DNA of 64,000 bases from JBAZOO01 sp041648735 (GTDB taxonomy: Bacteria; Verrucomicrobiota; Lentisphaeria; Oligosphaerales; CAITYL01), in NCBI GenBank assembly GCA_041648735.1, contig JBAZOO010000002.1, positions 108,374 to 172,373 on the forward strand, in the 5' to 3' direction. The position numbers and the translations under genes were made by a program. The notes under the pieces are model-generated. The model was not told where the DNA came from. It searched no databases and saw only the letters and a list, made by a program, of their open reading frames with translations. Numbering within the stretch: the first letter of the stretch is position 1; every line of letters starts with the position of its first letter. Shown in pieces: positions 27,601 to 36,735 of the stretch.

Positions 27601-28128
27601 ACACCCGCTATCTGGCTGGATGTCCCCAAGGGCAGGCAAAGCAAAGTCGGCACCAGTTGGGTCCGGCGCGTCGAAGCCAAGGTCATAGCCCAGCGGTTGC
27701 AGGCGTGGATGAACTGCGATGCAGGAAAGGACCTGTCCTTCGGAGTCATCTCCTTCTACAAGGCCCAGGCAGAGCTCATCGAAAAGCAACTGGGTAAACT
27801 GACCGGTGACGGCAAGCGACTACGCATCGGCACGGTAGATTCGTTCCAGGGCATGGAGTTCGATGTTGTCTTTTTGTCTATGGTCCGAACCATGCCGGAT
27901 AACTGGAAGCCACGATCCGATGACGAGGATAAACAAGCTCGCGGACTGTTTGGCCACCTTTGCCTGTACAACCGTTTGAACGTTGCCATGAGCCGTCAGA
28001 AGAAACTTCTGGTTGTGGTCGGCGATTCCGGATTGCTGCAAGGAAAACTGTCGGCTGAGTATATTCCGGGGCTGGTTGACTTCTACGACTTGTGCCGGAC
28101 GCACGGGAGGGTTTTGCCATGCCTCTGA
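24622..28128 (+). CDS. SF1 helicase, UPF1/DNA2-like, with long N-terminal region
   Basis: A 1,168-residue protein. The first 480 residues have no motif I recognise and include a charged linker (about 170-205). The rest is an SF1B helicase core: Walker A GPPGTGKTT (about 510), DEAAR Walker B (about 850), GDHRQLPH, LDKQYRMH, and C-terminal TVDSFQGMEFDVVFLSMVR (about 1072) with NVAMSR. The UPF1/DNA2 branch acts on RNA or DNA 5'-3'. A UPF1-like SF1 helicase beside an McrB-type NTPase is a feature of CoCoNuT systems (CnuH); that equivalence is inferred. ATGA overlap with the kinase gene, 10-base overlap with the next gene. Confidence 0.88.
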   Translation: MKFADIPANILTFRVKQTDAHTAALREQPVFSVAPCPSRPGEFEIGLKDTIAIVKPMPAANARRLSDELSSGRDFLAQLANPAADGSIEVQIALFSGVCLDMGDVEVGIDEYVEQAYPKIVRQRVSGKRLYEELATECCYTHGDRPYFFFFAGPAIDKALRDTERAEFGHAPEEAQADENQDQLENKPEDALKEQSSNRPEPKRENSFCITGDGLRFVATETERPDGTPIYIVTRMTKFKAEPDRALRLAKGRLTFVDWTKAGQIQTSTRAQMSALTRDGGSYLKKWDAFVDKEGELLLKRAREVGAIQYCDMEPGRDERKVTVRIPQAEDSVYAALEDKARDKESLELADELPEYLKNPQMTFAEFTSTIDKEMEDATLDGKRKSRRRESHEDNDSLKIIEYDAVDKELTLEADHLPPSGMLILSLRGQIAQIKRRLYARRAILEGRDANGQLGPLIEDKGVTMPTRAPSTIEPLSAFVSDRVFSNPPTEMQRKAIEIALNTPDIALIQGPPGTGKTTVIAAIIERLNELSDKRGKTIKGVVLLTGLQHDAVENMIARLSLNGLPVPKFGRRSGADEDGFTEFEKKLEAWCDDRIVALREKNPKIKEVEHEEGVKNLCLQYRDTPTRALAARLAQHIAELGVRILGEECARRASQLARKLTREEQFNAKSDPLLDVVRRLRHRPEAFTDDGPDRASEVLDNEDLKDILDAEQRALLETASLWSTGDGIPPFLNEMIQLKKSLLSRLTTPPVFRVEKQNDEIVALVDEALKRIRETGVSAKDARSAALAEFLAELESNPYGMMDAVSDYAYAFAATCQQSVNTQMQRQKGIRKVESPEQFQKLEYEYVIVDEAARVTPPDLMVAMAQGKKIILVGDHRQLPHIVDENVIKELTEGEEEDLLSQEAGFERDEAGWSKISLFEHMFVNRLPMLEKQDGVRRRVTLDKQYRMHTLLGDFVSRNFYERFDKPGAKSERFDSGRPESDFVHSLPDTDGTPAIWLDVPKGRQSKVGTSWVRRVEAKVIAQRLQAWMNCDAGKDLSFGVISFYKAQAELIEKQLGKLTGDGKRLRIGTVDSFQGMEFDVVFLSMVRTMPDNWKPRSDDEDKQARGLFGHLCLYNRLNVAMSRQKKLLVVVGDSGLLQGKLSAEYIPGLVDFYDLCRTHGRVLPCL

Positions 28129-30116
28129 AACTTCTTGATTACGGCAATCCCAATCCCTTTGGAGAGACCATCGGAAACAGGAGGGATCTCGCATGGCCGG
28201 TCAACGTCTATCGCGTTACGCTGCCTTCGGAATCGGATGATGGAGAAGGCGTGAATGCCTTCGATCGCGTCATCCTGAAGCTTATTGACGCAGGCGGCTA
28301 CCGCGAAGCCAAGATGCTGGCGGAGGAAACCTGCATGCCGGAATCCCTCGTGCAATGCGTGCTGTCGCGTCTTCAAGACCGGGGATTTGTTGACCGATAT
28401 AATCAGATCGTCAAGCAGCAACGGAACAAATGGGCGAATGACGAGGATCGTCAGCGGGTCTTCGTCACGGTGCTTATGTTTCGAGAACTTGCCACGGGCA
28501 AGATTCTGCCGTTTCTGCATTTTCTGAGCCAAGACACGCCGCTGAAAAAGAAAGATGAGAAAGAAGAGCGAACCTACAAAGAGAAACGGTATCATAGAAT
28601 TCACGATGACCGTGCATTGGCGGCAGAAGCTCCGACACCTGCTGATGTGATTATTGCGCTTCGGGCGATGAAAAAGCGATCACGGGCCTTTAGAGACAAT
28701 CCTCGTCTTCCGCCGGTTCGGCAGATCACCATTGTCCCAGATCCGGAGCCATACGACCTCGATTGCCCCATTGCGATTCAGAAGAGCGACAAAGAGTATC
28801 GAATCGCCGACCCGTTCGGATCGGGGTTTTCCTTGGTGCTTGAAAATGCATTCCGGAGATTGCTTGAAAGGGATGCTGAACTGTCTCAATGGTTCCTCAA
28901 ATGGAAAACATCATTGCAGAACCCGCGACCTGAGAGGCCGGACAAACCAAATCAGAGCCCCAAAGAGCCTTTTGAGAACGACTCCAGTTATCAACTGTTC
29001 CCATATCTTCTGGCGCAGCTGCGCCATAACTATGACCGTGATGGCCGAAGATTACCTCGTTCCATCATGAACATTCATGCGTCAATCGAGTGGGCGCTTT
29101 TCTACTGTAGTGCCAGACGCCCCTATGATTCAGCGGTTCAACTGCTCAAGCTCACAGAGCAATCCAAACACGGGCAACTCCTGCAAAAAGCTGCCGAAGC
29201 AACCTCGTTAGACATTCCGCAAGGTGGTTTGTACCCAATTACACCGAAACAGCTTGATGATTTTCGTTCGGGCAAGGCGGTTCTGGGAACTGTTCTAAGT
29301 ATCGCGCTATTAATGGCAGAAGGTGATGCGTCTCACCCATTGCGACGGATTGCGGGTGCGCATAAGGATTTCATTCTGCGCTTGCTCAAGATAAAAAAGC
29401 AGCGAGATGAGTTGCGCCACGGAGCTGGCAAGCTGCGTTTAAGAGGCAATGAGCTGCCGGAGGATGCCTTCATGCGGGAGGTTGTGACCACGCTGCTCCC
29501 GACTATCCGATTCTCGGATATTTCCATTCTCGCTGAGGGTGGAGAAATTGATACAGACGATCTGCTGGATGCCCGCACCAGCATTCAGAACGAATTTACT
29601 TTCGCATTCTACAACCGCTTGGGCATCAACCTGCAGGATCGGTTGATAGCCGCCGAACGGTTCTGGCTGTCATGCAATGACGGCGACGATGCGCTTGTCT
29701 TTGCCAACGACCTTTACGCCGTCCTGCAAGCTGCATTCCGCAGGTCTCTAACGGGTGTGGTGCCGCTAGAGGTCCAGGAGTCCGAGTATATTTCTACTGC
29801 GACGATGAAGGCAACGGCGAGCGGATTCGGAGATCTGCCGCAATGTCTGCTCACCCCGAAGCGGAGCGCAATTAGAGAGACCCTCCTTGGTAATGACATA
29901 TCCCTTGGTGCCTGTGCAGTTGCATTTCTTCTGGTCTCTGATGCCGACACCACCTTGAAAGCGATTGCAGAGGCCAATCCTTCCTTCTTTACCGATGTGG
30001 CGCTCATCACTGACTTGAGTGCTCACGGCGGCATACCGCTGCCTTTATCCAAAGAGCAAATGCTCGAGCTACGGAAAGCGGCTTACTCATCGATCAAAAC
30101 ACTACTGGAGGTCTGA
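28119..30116 (+). CDS. Unknown defence-operon protein with winged-helix and HEPN-like RX4H motif
   Basis: A 665-residue soluble protein that I cannot assign to a family. Residues 48-100 look like a winged helix (a helix, then ETCMPESLVQCVLSRLQDRG, then FVDRY). The C-terminal half is helical and contains QRDELRHGAGK near residue 427, which fits the RX4-6H signature of HEPN ribonucleases, but one short motif is weak evidence. Start ATG at 28119 has GGGAGG upstream and overlaps the helicase end by 10 bases. Sitting between the helicase and the McrB-like gene, it could be an RNase or nucleic-acid adaptor. Confidence 0.6.
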   Translation: MPLKLLDYGNPNPFGETIGNRRDLAWPVNVYRVTLPSESDDGEGVNAFDRVILKLIDAGGYREAKMLAEETCMPESLVQCVLSRLQDRGFVDRYNQIVKQQRNKWANDEDRQRVFVTVLMFRELATGKILPFLHFLSQDTPLKKKDEKEERTYKEKRYHRIHDDRALAAEAPTPADVIIALRAMKKRSRAFRDNPRLPPVRQITIVPDPEPYDLDCPIAIQKSDKEYRIADPFGSGFSLVLENAFRRLLERDAELSQWFLKWKTSLQNPRPERPDKPNQSPKEPFENDSSYQLFPYLLAQLRHNYDRDGRRLPRSIMNIHASIEWALFYCSARRPYDSAVQLLKLTEQSKHGQLLQKAAEATSLDIPQGGLYPITPKQLDDFRSGKAVLGTVLSIALLMAEGDASHPLRRIAGAHKDFILRLLKIKKQRDELRHGAGKLRLRGNELPEDAFMREVVTTLLPTIRFSDISILAEGGEIDTDDLLDARTSIQNEFTFAFYNRLGINLQDRLIAAERFWLSCNDGDDALVFANDLYAVLQAAFRRSLTGVVPLEVQESEYISTATMKATASGFGDLPQCLLTPKRSAIRETLLGNDISLGACAVAFLLVSDADTTLKAIAEANPSFFTDVALITDLSAHGGIPLPLSKEQMLELRKAAYSSIKTLLEV

Positions 30117-30117
30117 C

Positions 30118-33100
30118 ATGGGGTTCTTTGGAAAGAGCGAAGCCGAACTCAAGAAAATCGCCGAAGACTTGGACAAACGCCAGACCGAGCTGAACAACCG
30201 CGAAAGCGCGTTGGATGCAACACAGTCGAATGCTCGGCATGAGAGGGCGCTGCTGGATCAGGCAAGGACCAGCTTCGAGTCCGAAAGAGAGTCCTTCCGT
30301 GCAGAGGTCAAGAAGCAACGCGATGAAATCGCGTCGGAGAATTCCACCATCGAGGAGCGACGCCTCGAAATGGCGAAGCAGGAAGCCGCTGCCAAAGCAA
30401 ACTTTGTGGAAAGGCAGCGGGAGGCGTTCAAGGAGGTCATCGAGAAACGAATGACCCAACTGGACGCCAGACAAGGAGATTTGGACGAGGCAGAGATGCA
30501 CCTGGCAGACCGACTTGCAGAATTGCACAAACATGAAGCTGACATTGCCAAACGGGAACTTGCCGTTACCGAGCGCGAACAGAAGGCTGACGCCGGGTTC
30601 GCCGACAAGGCCAAGGCGTTGGCCGACGAAGCCACGCGCCAGCACCAGGCAAACCAGGAAGAGGCGAAGCGATTGGGCAAACAAGCGGATGCACTTGCCG
30701 AAGAGCGCCAGCGATTGGAGATCGCAAAGGCTGAATTGGTCAAGCGGGAGCAAGGCATAGTCGTTGGCGAGCAGAGGCGCGATGCAGGGTTTGCCGATGA
30801 GCGCTCCGCCCTGGATGCCGAAATGCGGGAGAGGCGCGCCAGGGTGGAGTCTGAGATCGCTGAACTTCTAAAGAACCAGCTGTCCGCCCTGGAAGAGCAA
30901 TTTGCCAAGTTCAAAGCGAAACGCCTTGAGGATGTTGGACAGGCGGAACAGGCGGAACGCGACCGAATCCGTGCAGTGATCGCAAGCGAGATGACGGCGT
31001 GGACACGGCAACAGGAGGACACGCGCAAAGGTTTTGATGCCGAACGCACCGAGCTGGAGAAGCAGAAGGGAGCCGTTTCCGCCCTGCAGAGCGAACTTGA
31101 GGGTCTTCGAGCTGAACTTGAGCGCAATGAAAAGGCGCTGGAAGTCAAGGAGTCACGTCTGGAGCGACAGTGGCAGAAGCGAAATGATGGGATGGACGAT
31201 GTAATAGCTGACCGACTGGAAGAAGAGCGTCAGTCGATGGAGACCATGAAGCGGGAACTGAAGGCAGAGAATGACCGCTTGCGCGAGAGCCTTCGCATCC
31301 AGAGCGATCTTGTCGGTGCGTTCGACCAACTGAAGCGGCAACTGGGCGACCGCGACCCGGCTGAAATCCTTCGCGAACTCAACAGTAAGACAGACGAGTT
31401 GAAACGGCTACGCGATGAACTTGCCACGCGTCCGACCGAGGAGGTGCGCGCGCGGTATCAAGAGATGGCGGCCGAAGCGGAGCGACAGAGCGCGCGCGTC
31501 GCGGAGCTCGAGAAGCAGTGCAATGACAGTGCCGCACTCGTTTCCGAAGCCGCTGACCTTCGGCGCAAGAACACCGAACTGGACGCAGACAAAAAGATGC
31601 TTTCACAGAAGGCGTCGATGTTTGAGGGAGCCGCTAACGAGGCGCAAGCGGAACTTGAACGTCTACGTGCAGCCTATGAACGCCCCGCCGAGGGCGCCGC
31701 CCGCCGCAAGGAGATCGAACTCCCGCACATCAAGGCGGAGAAGATCAGGCAACCCAAGAAAGACGATACGATTGACGAGCTTACGTGGCTCACGGGCGTG
31801 GGGAACGCTTGCGACAGCTATGGGCTCCATTTCCATCCACGTATCCTGCGGGCGTTCCACACCGCGCTGAAGACCGCAGAATGGTCACCAGTGACAATCC
31901 TCGCAGGGGTCTCCGGCACCGGCAAGTCCGAGCTGCCCCGCCTCTATTCGCACTTTGGTGGGTTGATGTTCGAGCCGCTCTCTGTCCAACCGAACTGGGA
32001 TTCGCAGGAATCGATGCTCGGCTTTTTCAACTCGATTGACAACAAGTTTGACGCTCAACCGGTACTGCGATTCCTGGCTCAAAGCCAGAAGGCCTGGACC
32101 GACGGAACAAACGGCGATGATGGCTACCCAGGCTTGCAGAACGCCGTATGCCTCGTCCTGCTCGACGAGATGAACCTCGCACACCCGGAACTCTACTTCG
32201 CGGAGTTCCTCAGCAAGCTTGAGCTCAGGCGAGGCATGAAGGGATCGGATGTGCCCTTTCTGCCGGTAAAAATCGGTGCGGGATTGCCTCCCTACCAGCT
32301 CCCGCTTGGTCGCAATGTTCTGTGGACGGGTACGATGAACCAGGACGAGACAACAAAGTCACTTTCCGACAAGGTTCTGGATCGTTCGATCATCATCCAT
32401 TTCCCGCGTCCCACTGAACTCAAGCGACGCCTGACACTCGCACCGTTGGATGAGAAGAACCGAGGTCCACTCCTCCATAAACTGCAATGGCAATCCTGGT
32501 TGGCGCAAGGCACGTCGTTCTCGGATGAAGACGTAAAACCATTCAAGGACTTCATTCAAGAGATGAACACGTCGTTGGCGGTTGCCGGACGCGCTATCGG
32601 GCACCGTGTGTGGCAATCGGTTGAATACTACATGGCGAACTATCCCGATGTTCGTGCCGCGCAAGCGGACTTCATCGAAACACTAGCCAGGGCTCGCAAA
32701 GACCAAGGCGACAGTGAGAAGAACCATGCTTCACAGCCTGTTGAATACTACATGGATAAATACCCGGAGGTGCGAGCCGCACACGAGAAGATCGATACAG
32801 ACCGGCTTGCCAAGGCGCTTCATACCGCCTTTGAGGATCAGCTCGTTCAGAAGGTCATGCCGAAGCTTCGTGGCATTGACACACGTGGAAAAAGCATGAC
32901 CGAATGCCTTGACAAGATACGCGGCCAGATCATTGAAGGCATCGGCGGCAATCCTTTCGGCCTTGCGAAGGACTTCAGTCTCGCTTGTGAGCTTGGCTAC
33001 GGGCAGTTCATCTGGCAATCGGCAAACTACCTGGGGGACGCATCCCCCGCTGCGCTTTCATCGGAAGCGTCTACGAAGACCGTCCCTCAGGTGACCGGAG

Positions 33101-33309
33101 CCGTCGATGGCCCTGATTCTGCCAGGGACGCTCAGTCGCAGCAGGATTCCCCGCCGGGCTCGGGCACGGATGCGGACATCTCGGCACCGCCAGCCAGTTT
33201 CATGCCTGACGACCCTGATCGCGAAGCAAAATGGCTCGCGATGACGCTCAAGCAGAAGCGCATGTTTGCCGGAACTGGCACGCCAAAGCGGACGAAGACC
33301 AAACCATGA
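30118..33309 (+). CDS. McrB-type AAA+ NTPase with a 540-residue coiled coil (CnuB-like)
   Basis: A 1,063-residue protein. Residues 5-545 are an almost unbroken highly charged coiled coil with repeated TEREQKAD/ERRDAGFAD-type segments. Residues 575-800 form the AAA+ domain: Walker A GVSGTGKS (about 597), Walker B VLLDEMNLAHPELYFAEF (about 682) and the McrB-family motif GTMNQDET (about 739), where sensor and GTP-type signature residues sit. A low-complexity Ser/Pro tail ends the protein. Long coiled coil plus McrB GTPase is the defining subunit of CoCoNuT systems. The ATG follows the previous stop by one base; its own stop overlaps the next mini-ORF (ATGA). Confidence 0.88.
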   Translation: MGFFGKSEAELKKIAEDLDKRQTELNNRESALDATQSNARHERALLDQARTSFESERESFRAEVKKQRDEIASENSTIEERRLEMAKQEAAAKANFVERQREAFKEVIEKRMTQLDARQGDLDEAEMHLADRLAELHKHEADIAKRELAVTEREQKADAGFADKAKALADEATRQHQANQEEAKRLGKQADALAEERQRLEIAKAELVKREQGIVVGEQRRDAGFADERSALDAEMRERRARVESEIAELLKNQLSALEEQFAKFKAKRLEDVGQAEQAERDRIRAVIASEMTAWTRQQEDTRKGFDAERTELEKQKGAVSALQSELEGLRAELERNEKALEVKESRLERQWQKRNDGMDDVIADRLEEERQSMETMKRELKAENDRLRESLRIQSDLVGAFDQLKRQLGDRDPAEILRELNSKTDELKRLRDELATRPTEEVRARYQEMAAEAERQSARVAELEKQCNDSAALVSEAADLRRKNTELDADKKMLSQKASMFEGAANEAQAELERLRAAYERPAEGAARRKEIELPHIKAEKIRQPKKDDTIDELTWLTGVGNACDSYGLHFHPRILRAFHTALKTAEWSPVTILAGVSGTGKSELPRLYSHFGGLMFEPLSVQPNWDSQESMLGFFNSIDNKFDAQPVLRFLAQSQKAWTDGTNGDDGYPGLQNAVCLVLLDEMNLAHPELYFAEFLSKLELRRGMKGSDVPFLPVKIGAGLPPYQLPLGRNVLWTGTMNQDETTKSLSDKVLDRSIIIHFPRPTELKRRLTLAPLDEKNRGPLLHKLQWQSWLAQGTSFSDEDVKPFKDFIQEMNTSLAVAGRAIGHRVWQSVEYYMANYPDVRAAQADFIETLARARKDQGDSEKNHASQPVEYYMDKYPEVRAAHEKIDTDRLAKALHTAFEDQLVQKVMPKLRGIDTRGKSMTECLDKIRGQIIEGIGGNPFGLAKDFSLACELGYGQFIWQSANYLGDASPAALSSEASTKTVPQVTGAVDGPDSARDAQSQQDSPPGSGTDADISAPPASFMPDDPDREAKWLAMTLKQKRMFAGTGTPKRTKTKP

Positions 33310-33398
33310 CAACCAGGGTCATGCACGCGTTTGAGACCGAGTTGATGGAGACGGAGAATTCGCGCTTGCCAACGACCAATACTCGAGATGGCAGATGA
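33306..33398 (+). CDS. Mini-ORF of 30 codons coupling two operon genes
   Basis: Starts at an ATG that overlaps the McrB-like stop (ATGA) and ends in a TGA that overlaps the next gene's ATG (ATGA at 33395-33398). The product would be MTTRVMHAFETELM... ending NTRDGR. With no room for an independent ribosome-binding site before the next gene except within it, its job may be to carry ribosomes through the gap, or it may be a real small protein. The exact double overlap is unlikely by chance. Confidence 0.6.
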   Translation: MTTRVMHAFETELMETENSRLPTTNTRDGR

Positions 33399-36300
33399 CT
33401 TTGATTGAACTATACCAGTTGCTACGCAGGAATGGGGCGAGAAGCGAGGCGGCCCTGCTGATCAGGCAAGCCCACTGGTTTGCGGCGAACGCGGAGTTCG
33501 ACCCCAAGACCGGGGAGGCACTTCCGCAGGCGTTGTCAGCATTTCTGGCCAAAGTTGCAGAGCCGAACCCGAACGGCAGAACGCAAGACCGTCTCTATCG
33601 GATCACGGAGCATGCCCGCCTGTCTGTGGAGAGGCTCTTTCGCACGTTGAACGAAAGTCCCCGCCGCGAACACGCGCTGCTGCCTGTTCGTGCCGTGCGC
33701 GAGTTGGACGCTGCCTGCTTTGTAAAGCTGAGCACGCGTCCCGGACGGAACATCCGAGAGAAGCTCGCAGGCAAACCCTATTTACAGGCCGTTCGGCGTT
33801 TCCAGTCCATCGACATCCCGGAAAACCGGCTGCTGAAAGCCTATGTCTCCCGGCTGGCGGAGTTGCTTGAGCTGCGTAAGGAATGTCTGCATGAATCTGA
33901 GGATGAGCTGCTTCCCAAGATCCAATCATGGCTTTTCACCGACGAATCACGCGCGATCGGTCGTTGGGACAACCTGCCGCCAAACAACACGCTTCTCTCC
34001 CACCGCGACTATCGCCGTGTGTGGGACGCTTGGCGATGGCTGCAAGCATTGGATGACGACATCGCCCGGGACTTCTCGCAAATCGAGGCCCGGAAAGAGA
34101 CGATGCGCCGATGGAATGAATACGGCCGAATGTACCGGACTGGGTCACACTATGTCGCGGAAATGCCGGTTCTGTTCGACTACGAGAGGTTCACAATCCG
34201 AACATGGAGTCCCGAGCCGTTTGTTACGAAGGCGTTGCGCAAACTCCAGCGATCCTTCGCTGTGAAATCGGTCACAGAGCCAGCCTGCATCGATCTTTCT
34301 AGGATGCACCCGTGCTACTCAGACACTGCAAGCAGCTCTCATGTCCTGAGTGAGAACTATCTCTGGCAGCAGTGGCGAAACGATGCGGGAAGCGTTGACA
34401 TCGCTCTCTTCAACTCTGACGCGGCATGCCTTCACCCGGACGCACAATTAGTGGCGTCTCCAGACCTGTTCTTTGCCAGTGATATGTCTCCCGATCACCT
34501 TGATCGCGCCGCCCGCGCCTTCGCAAGCAGATTGAGAGAGGTCTTTGGCAGCGACACGCTCATATGGCTCGTCCCCGATTTCCTCAATGACTTTGACTTG
34601 GAAATCGTCCGTCGCAACGTGAACGCTCGCTTCCCATGCGCTGAACCACTCCCTCGCAGTGTAGCGGCCGTGTTTGAGCAGGTTGACTATGCCAAAATCA
34701 AGGGCAAGGATTTCGCTGTAGTGGTCGCTGATACCATCGGCGGGAAGACGTCCATCACGAAGCTTATCGCCTGGTTCGACCGCGAGCTCCAGAGGCTCCT
34801 CCCCGAAACCAAGGGATATTACTGGAAACGTTGCCCGCCGGTCCTTCTCTCGTCCCGAGATTCAGCGCGGACCGCTGAAAGAGATCAACGTTATGGCATG
34901 GCTACGGTGACCCCCGATGGGCAGTGGTTTGAGGAGGCCCGACCGGAGCGACAGGGGTATATCGACGCCAGCGCTTTGAAGCGCGATCCGCGCATCGAGC
35001 AGTTCGCGTTTTGCATAAATGTGACCAACAGCCCTGTCCGTGGCGGCATGCGCCTGCATGCGTTACAACAACGCGCAGGCAACATTCCCCTCTGGCGTGA
35101 TCAGATTCCCGAGCTTTCCATCAAGGTGATGAAAGACGGGCGCTACCAACGCTTCTACCTCGTTTCGCGGGGAAGAACCGTCAGACCTTTCCGCGGTCAC
35201 TCTGTTCCGATCCCAGTAGATGAGAAATTTACGCTTCCGGCCGGAAAGGCATTCTACCAGTTCCCGCTTTTCCAGGGCGAAAGCGCAAGGGAGCTTGGGT
35301 TTTCGGCGCGGCTCGACTCGCCCGCTTTTCCCCTTAAGTCGGACACGGCATGCGATCTCATCCTGACCTTTCAGTACGGCGACGACGAGCCCTACTCACT
35401 GGTCTTCGAACCCCTAGACAGGTCTTTCCCGCCCGTCCGCGCCACCTGGCAGCGCACGGTCGAAGAGATTGTAACCGACGCACCTGGACCGGAATATCCA
35501 AACCCGATATCGTGGGACGACTTGCGTCGCTGGCGCGATGCTGAGGGGAAGGAGATCGACTTACCCGCATGGCTTATTGGCTCGTTGACACGCCTTATTG
35601 AGCTCATTCCCTGTCGCCGACGGATATCGATATCTTCATCTTGGAGTTCTAAAGCGGATGATAGTGGAAGCACGTACTGGTTTGCGTTTGCGGCTACCGA
35701 GAATGGCGAAAAGTGCTACTGCAACTCAAGGAACTTCGACGCACCTCAGGACGGAGATCTCAATGCTCTGTTCCCTCGCGGAACGGTTCTCTATGGTAAC
35801 ATCAGAAAAACACACGGGGGATTGGCCGCTTTCGATATCTCGACAGAAGATGTCATGCACTACTCTGCAGAGGTAAAGCGACGGCTGATTTCGTTCCGCG
35901 AACGCAGCCTGCAGAACCGAATGTCGACGATCTGGGCTGATGGTCGGTCGGTGGAAGATGACGAATGCTCCATGGAGTTCCGAAGCAAGTTTGATGCGTT
36001 GATTGCTACGCTGATGGAAGCCCTGCCCGCAGAACTCATAGACCGCAAGATGATGTTTTTGCTCGCTTGCCTTCACAGGAATACACTGGACCAATGCGTC
36101 CAATGGGTCACCAACCAAATTGGAGGCGGTCGTATTCGTGATCCCAGTGCTGTTGGTTTCGCGCTCGGCGATGTCTCCCAGAAGTGGCAGCAATATGTTT
36201 TTGACCAGCTCGCATGCAATCCAGGAAACGACGCCATCAGCGTGTTCGCCTATGCAGTCTGGCGCGAACAACAGTTCGTCAATCTCTTCTCGCTTGGTGA

Positions 36301-36718
36301 GTTAAGGGCGCTGCTCGATGCACTGTTTCGGCGCCTGGCGAGTATTCGCCCCGTGGCGATAGGGAATGGCAGAGAGGGAGAGAGGCGGGCCATACGGAAC
36401 TGGGTTCGAGCGACTGCCGAGCCGCTGGAACTTCTGTTGGGGCTATTGCGCACCCGAGCTTCAAACGATCCTGAAATCAGAATGCTTCTCCAACCTCATC
36501 AGAAGATCACAAAGCAGTTTGCTGAACAGATTGATCGGGTAGAGAAGATTGTCGCGGAATCGAACATCACCTTGTTCTCCCGCGTCCAGATTAACATTCA
36601 GAAGCCGGAGGGCGTCCGTAGTCCTGACTTGCTCTACGCATTGCGGTTGTACCTCACGGGCGACGACGGCGCAAACGCCATTCATATCACCAGCATTTCA
36701 GATAGTGCTGACGACTGA
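33395..36718 (+). CDS. DUF2357-like protein with Hsp70/ASKHA-like domain (CnuC-position)
   Basis: A 1,107-residue protein in the McrC position, after the McrB-like gene. Residues 65-175 resemble DUF2357, the N-terminal domain of many McrC-like partners (VRELDAACFVKLSTRPGRN, then SIDIPENRLLKAYVSRLAEL). Residues 380-470 match an Hsp70 nucleotide-binding core: LVPDFLNDFDLEIVRRNV, the PLPRSVAAVFEQ equivalent of EPTAAAL, and phosphate-2 motif VVADTIGGKTS (about 445). No PD-(D/E)XK residues were spotted. Around 790-830 a short GTVLYGNIRKT strand pattern could be an OB fold. The Hsp70 call is by motif alignment only. A 17-base gap with GGAAGG leads to the next gene. Confidence 0.7.
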   Translation: MTLIELYQLLRRNGARSEAALLIRQAHWFAANAEFDPKTGEALPQALSAFLAKVAEPNPNGRTQDRLYRITEHARLSVERLFRTLNESPRREHALLPVRAVRELDAACFVKLSTRPGRNIREKLAGKPYLQAVRRFQSIDIPENRLLKAYVSRLAELLELRKECLHESEDELLPKIQSWLFTDESRAIGRWDNLPPNNTLLSHRDYRRVWDAWRWLQALDDDIARDFSQIEARKETMRRWNEYGRMYRTGSHYVAEMPVLFDYERFTIRTWSPEPFVTKALRKLQRSFAVKSVTEPACIDLSRMHPCYSDTASSSHVLSENYLWQQWRNDAGSVDIALFNSDAACLHPDAQLVASPDLFFASDMSPDHLDRAARAFASRLREVFGSDTLIWLVPDFLNDFDLEIVRRNVNARFPCAEPLPRSVAAVFEQVDYAKIKGKDFAVVVADTIGGKTSITKLIAWFDRELQRLLPETKGYYWKRCPPVLLSSRDSARTAERDQRYGMATVTPDGQWFEEARPERQGYIDASALKRDPRIEQFAFCINVTNSPVRGGMRLHALQQRAGNIPLWRDQIPELSIKVMKDGRYQRFYLVSRGRTVRPFRGHSVPIPVDEKFTLPAGKAFYQFPLFQGESARELGFSARLDSPAFPLKSDTACDLILTFQYGDDEPYSLVFEPLDRSFPPVRATWQRTVEEIVTDAPGPEYPNPISWDDLRRWRDAEGKEIDLPAWLIGSLTRLIELIPCRRRISISSSWSSKADDSGSTYWFAFAATENGEKCYCNSRNFDAPQDGDLNALFPRGTVLYGNIRKTHGGLAAFDISTEDVMHYSAEVKRRLISFRERSLQNRMSTIWADGRSVEDDECSMEFRSKFDALIATLMEALPAELIDRKMMFLLACLHRNTLDQCVQWVTNQIGGGRIRDPSAVGFALGDVSQKWQQYVFDQLACNPGNDAISVFAYAVWREQQFVNLFSLGELRALLDALFRRLASIRPVAIGNGREGERRAIRNWVRATAEPLELLLGLLRTRASNDPEIRMLLQPHQKITKQFAEQIDRVEKIVAESNITLFSRVQINIQKPEGVRSPDLLYALRLYLTGDDGANAIHITSISDSADD

Positions 36719-36735
36719 ACGGAAGGAACGAGTCC

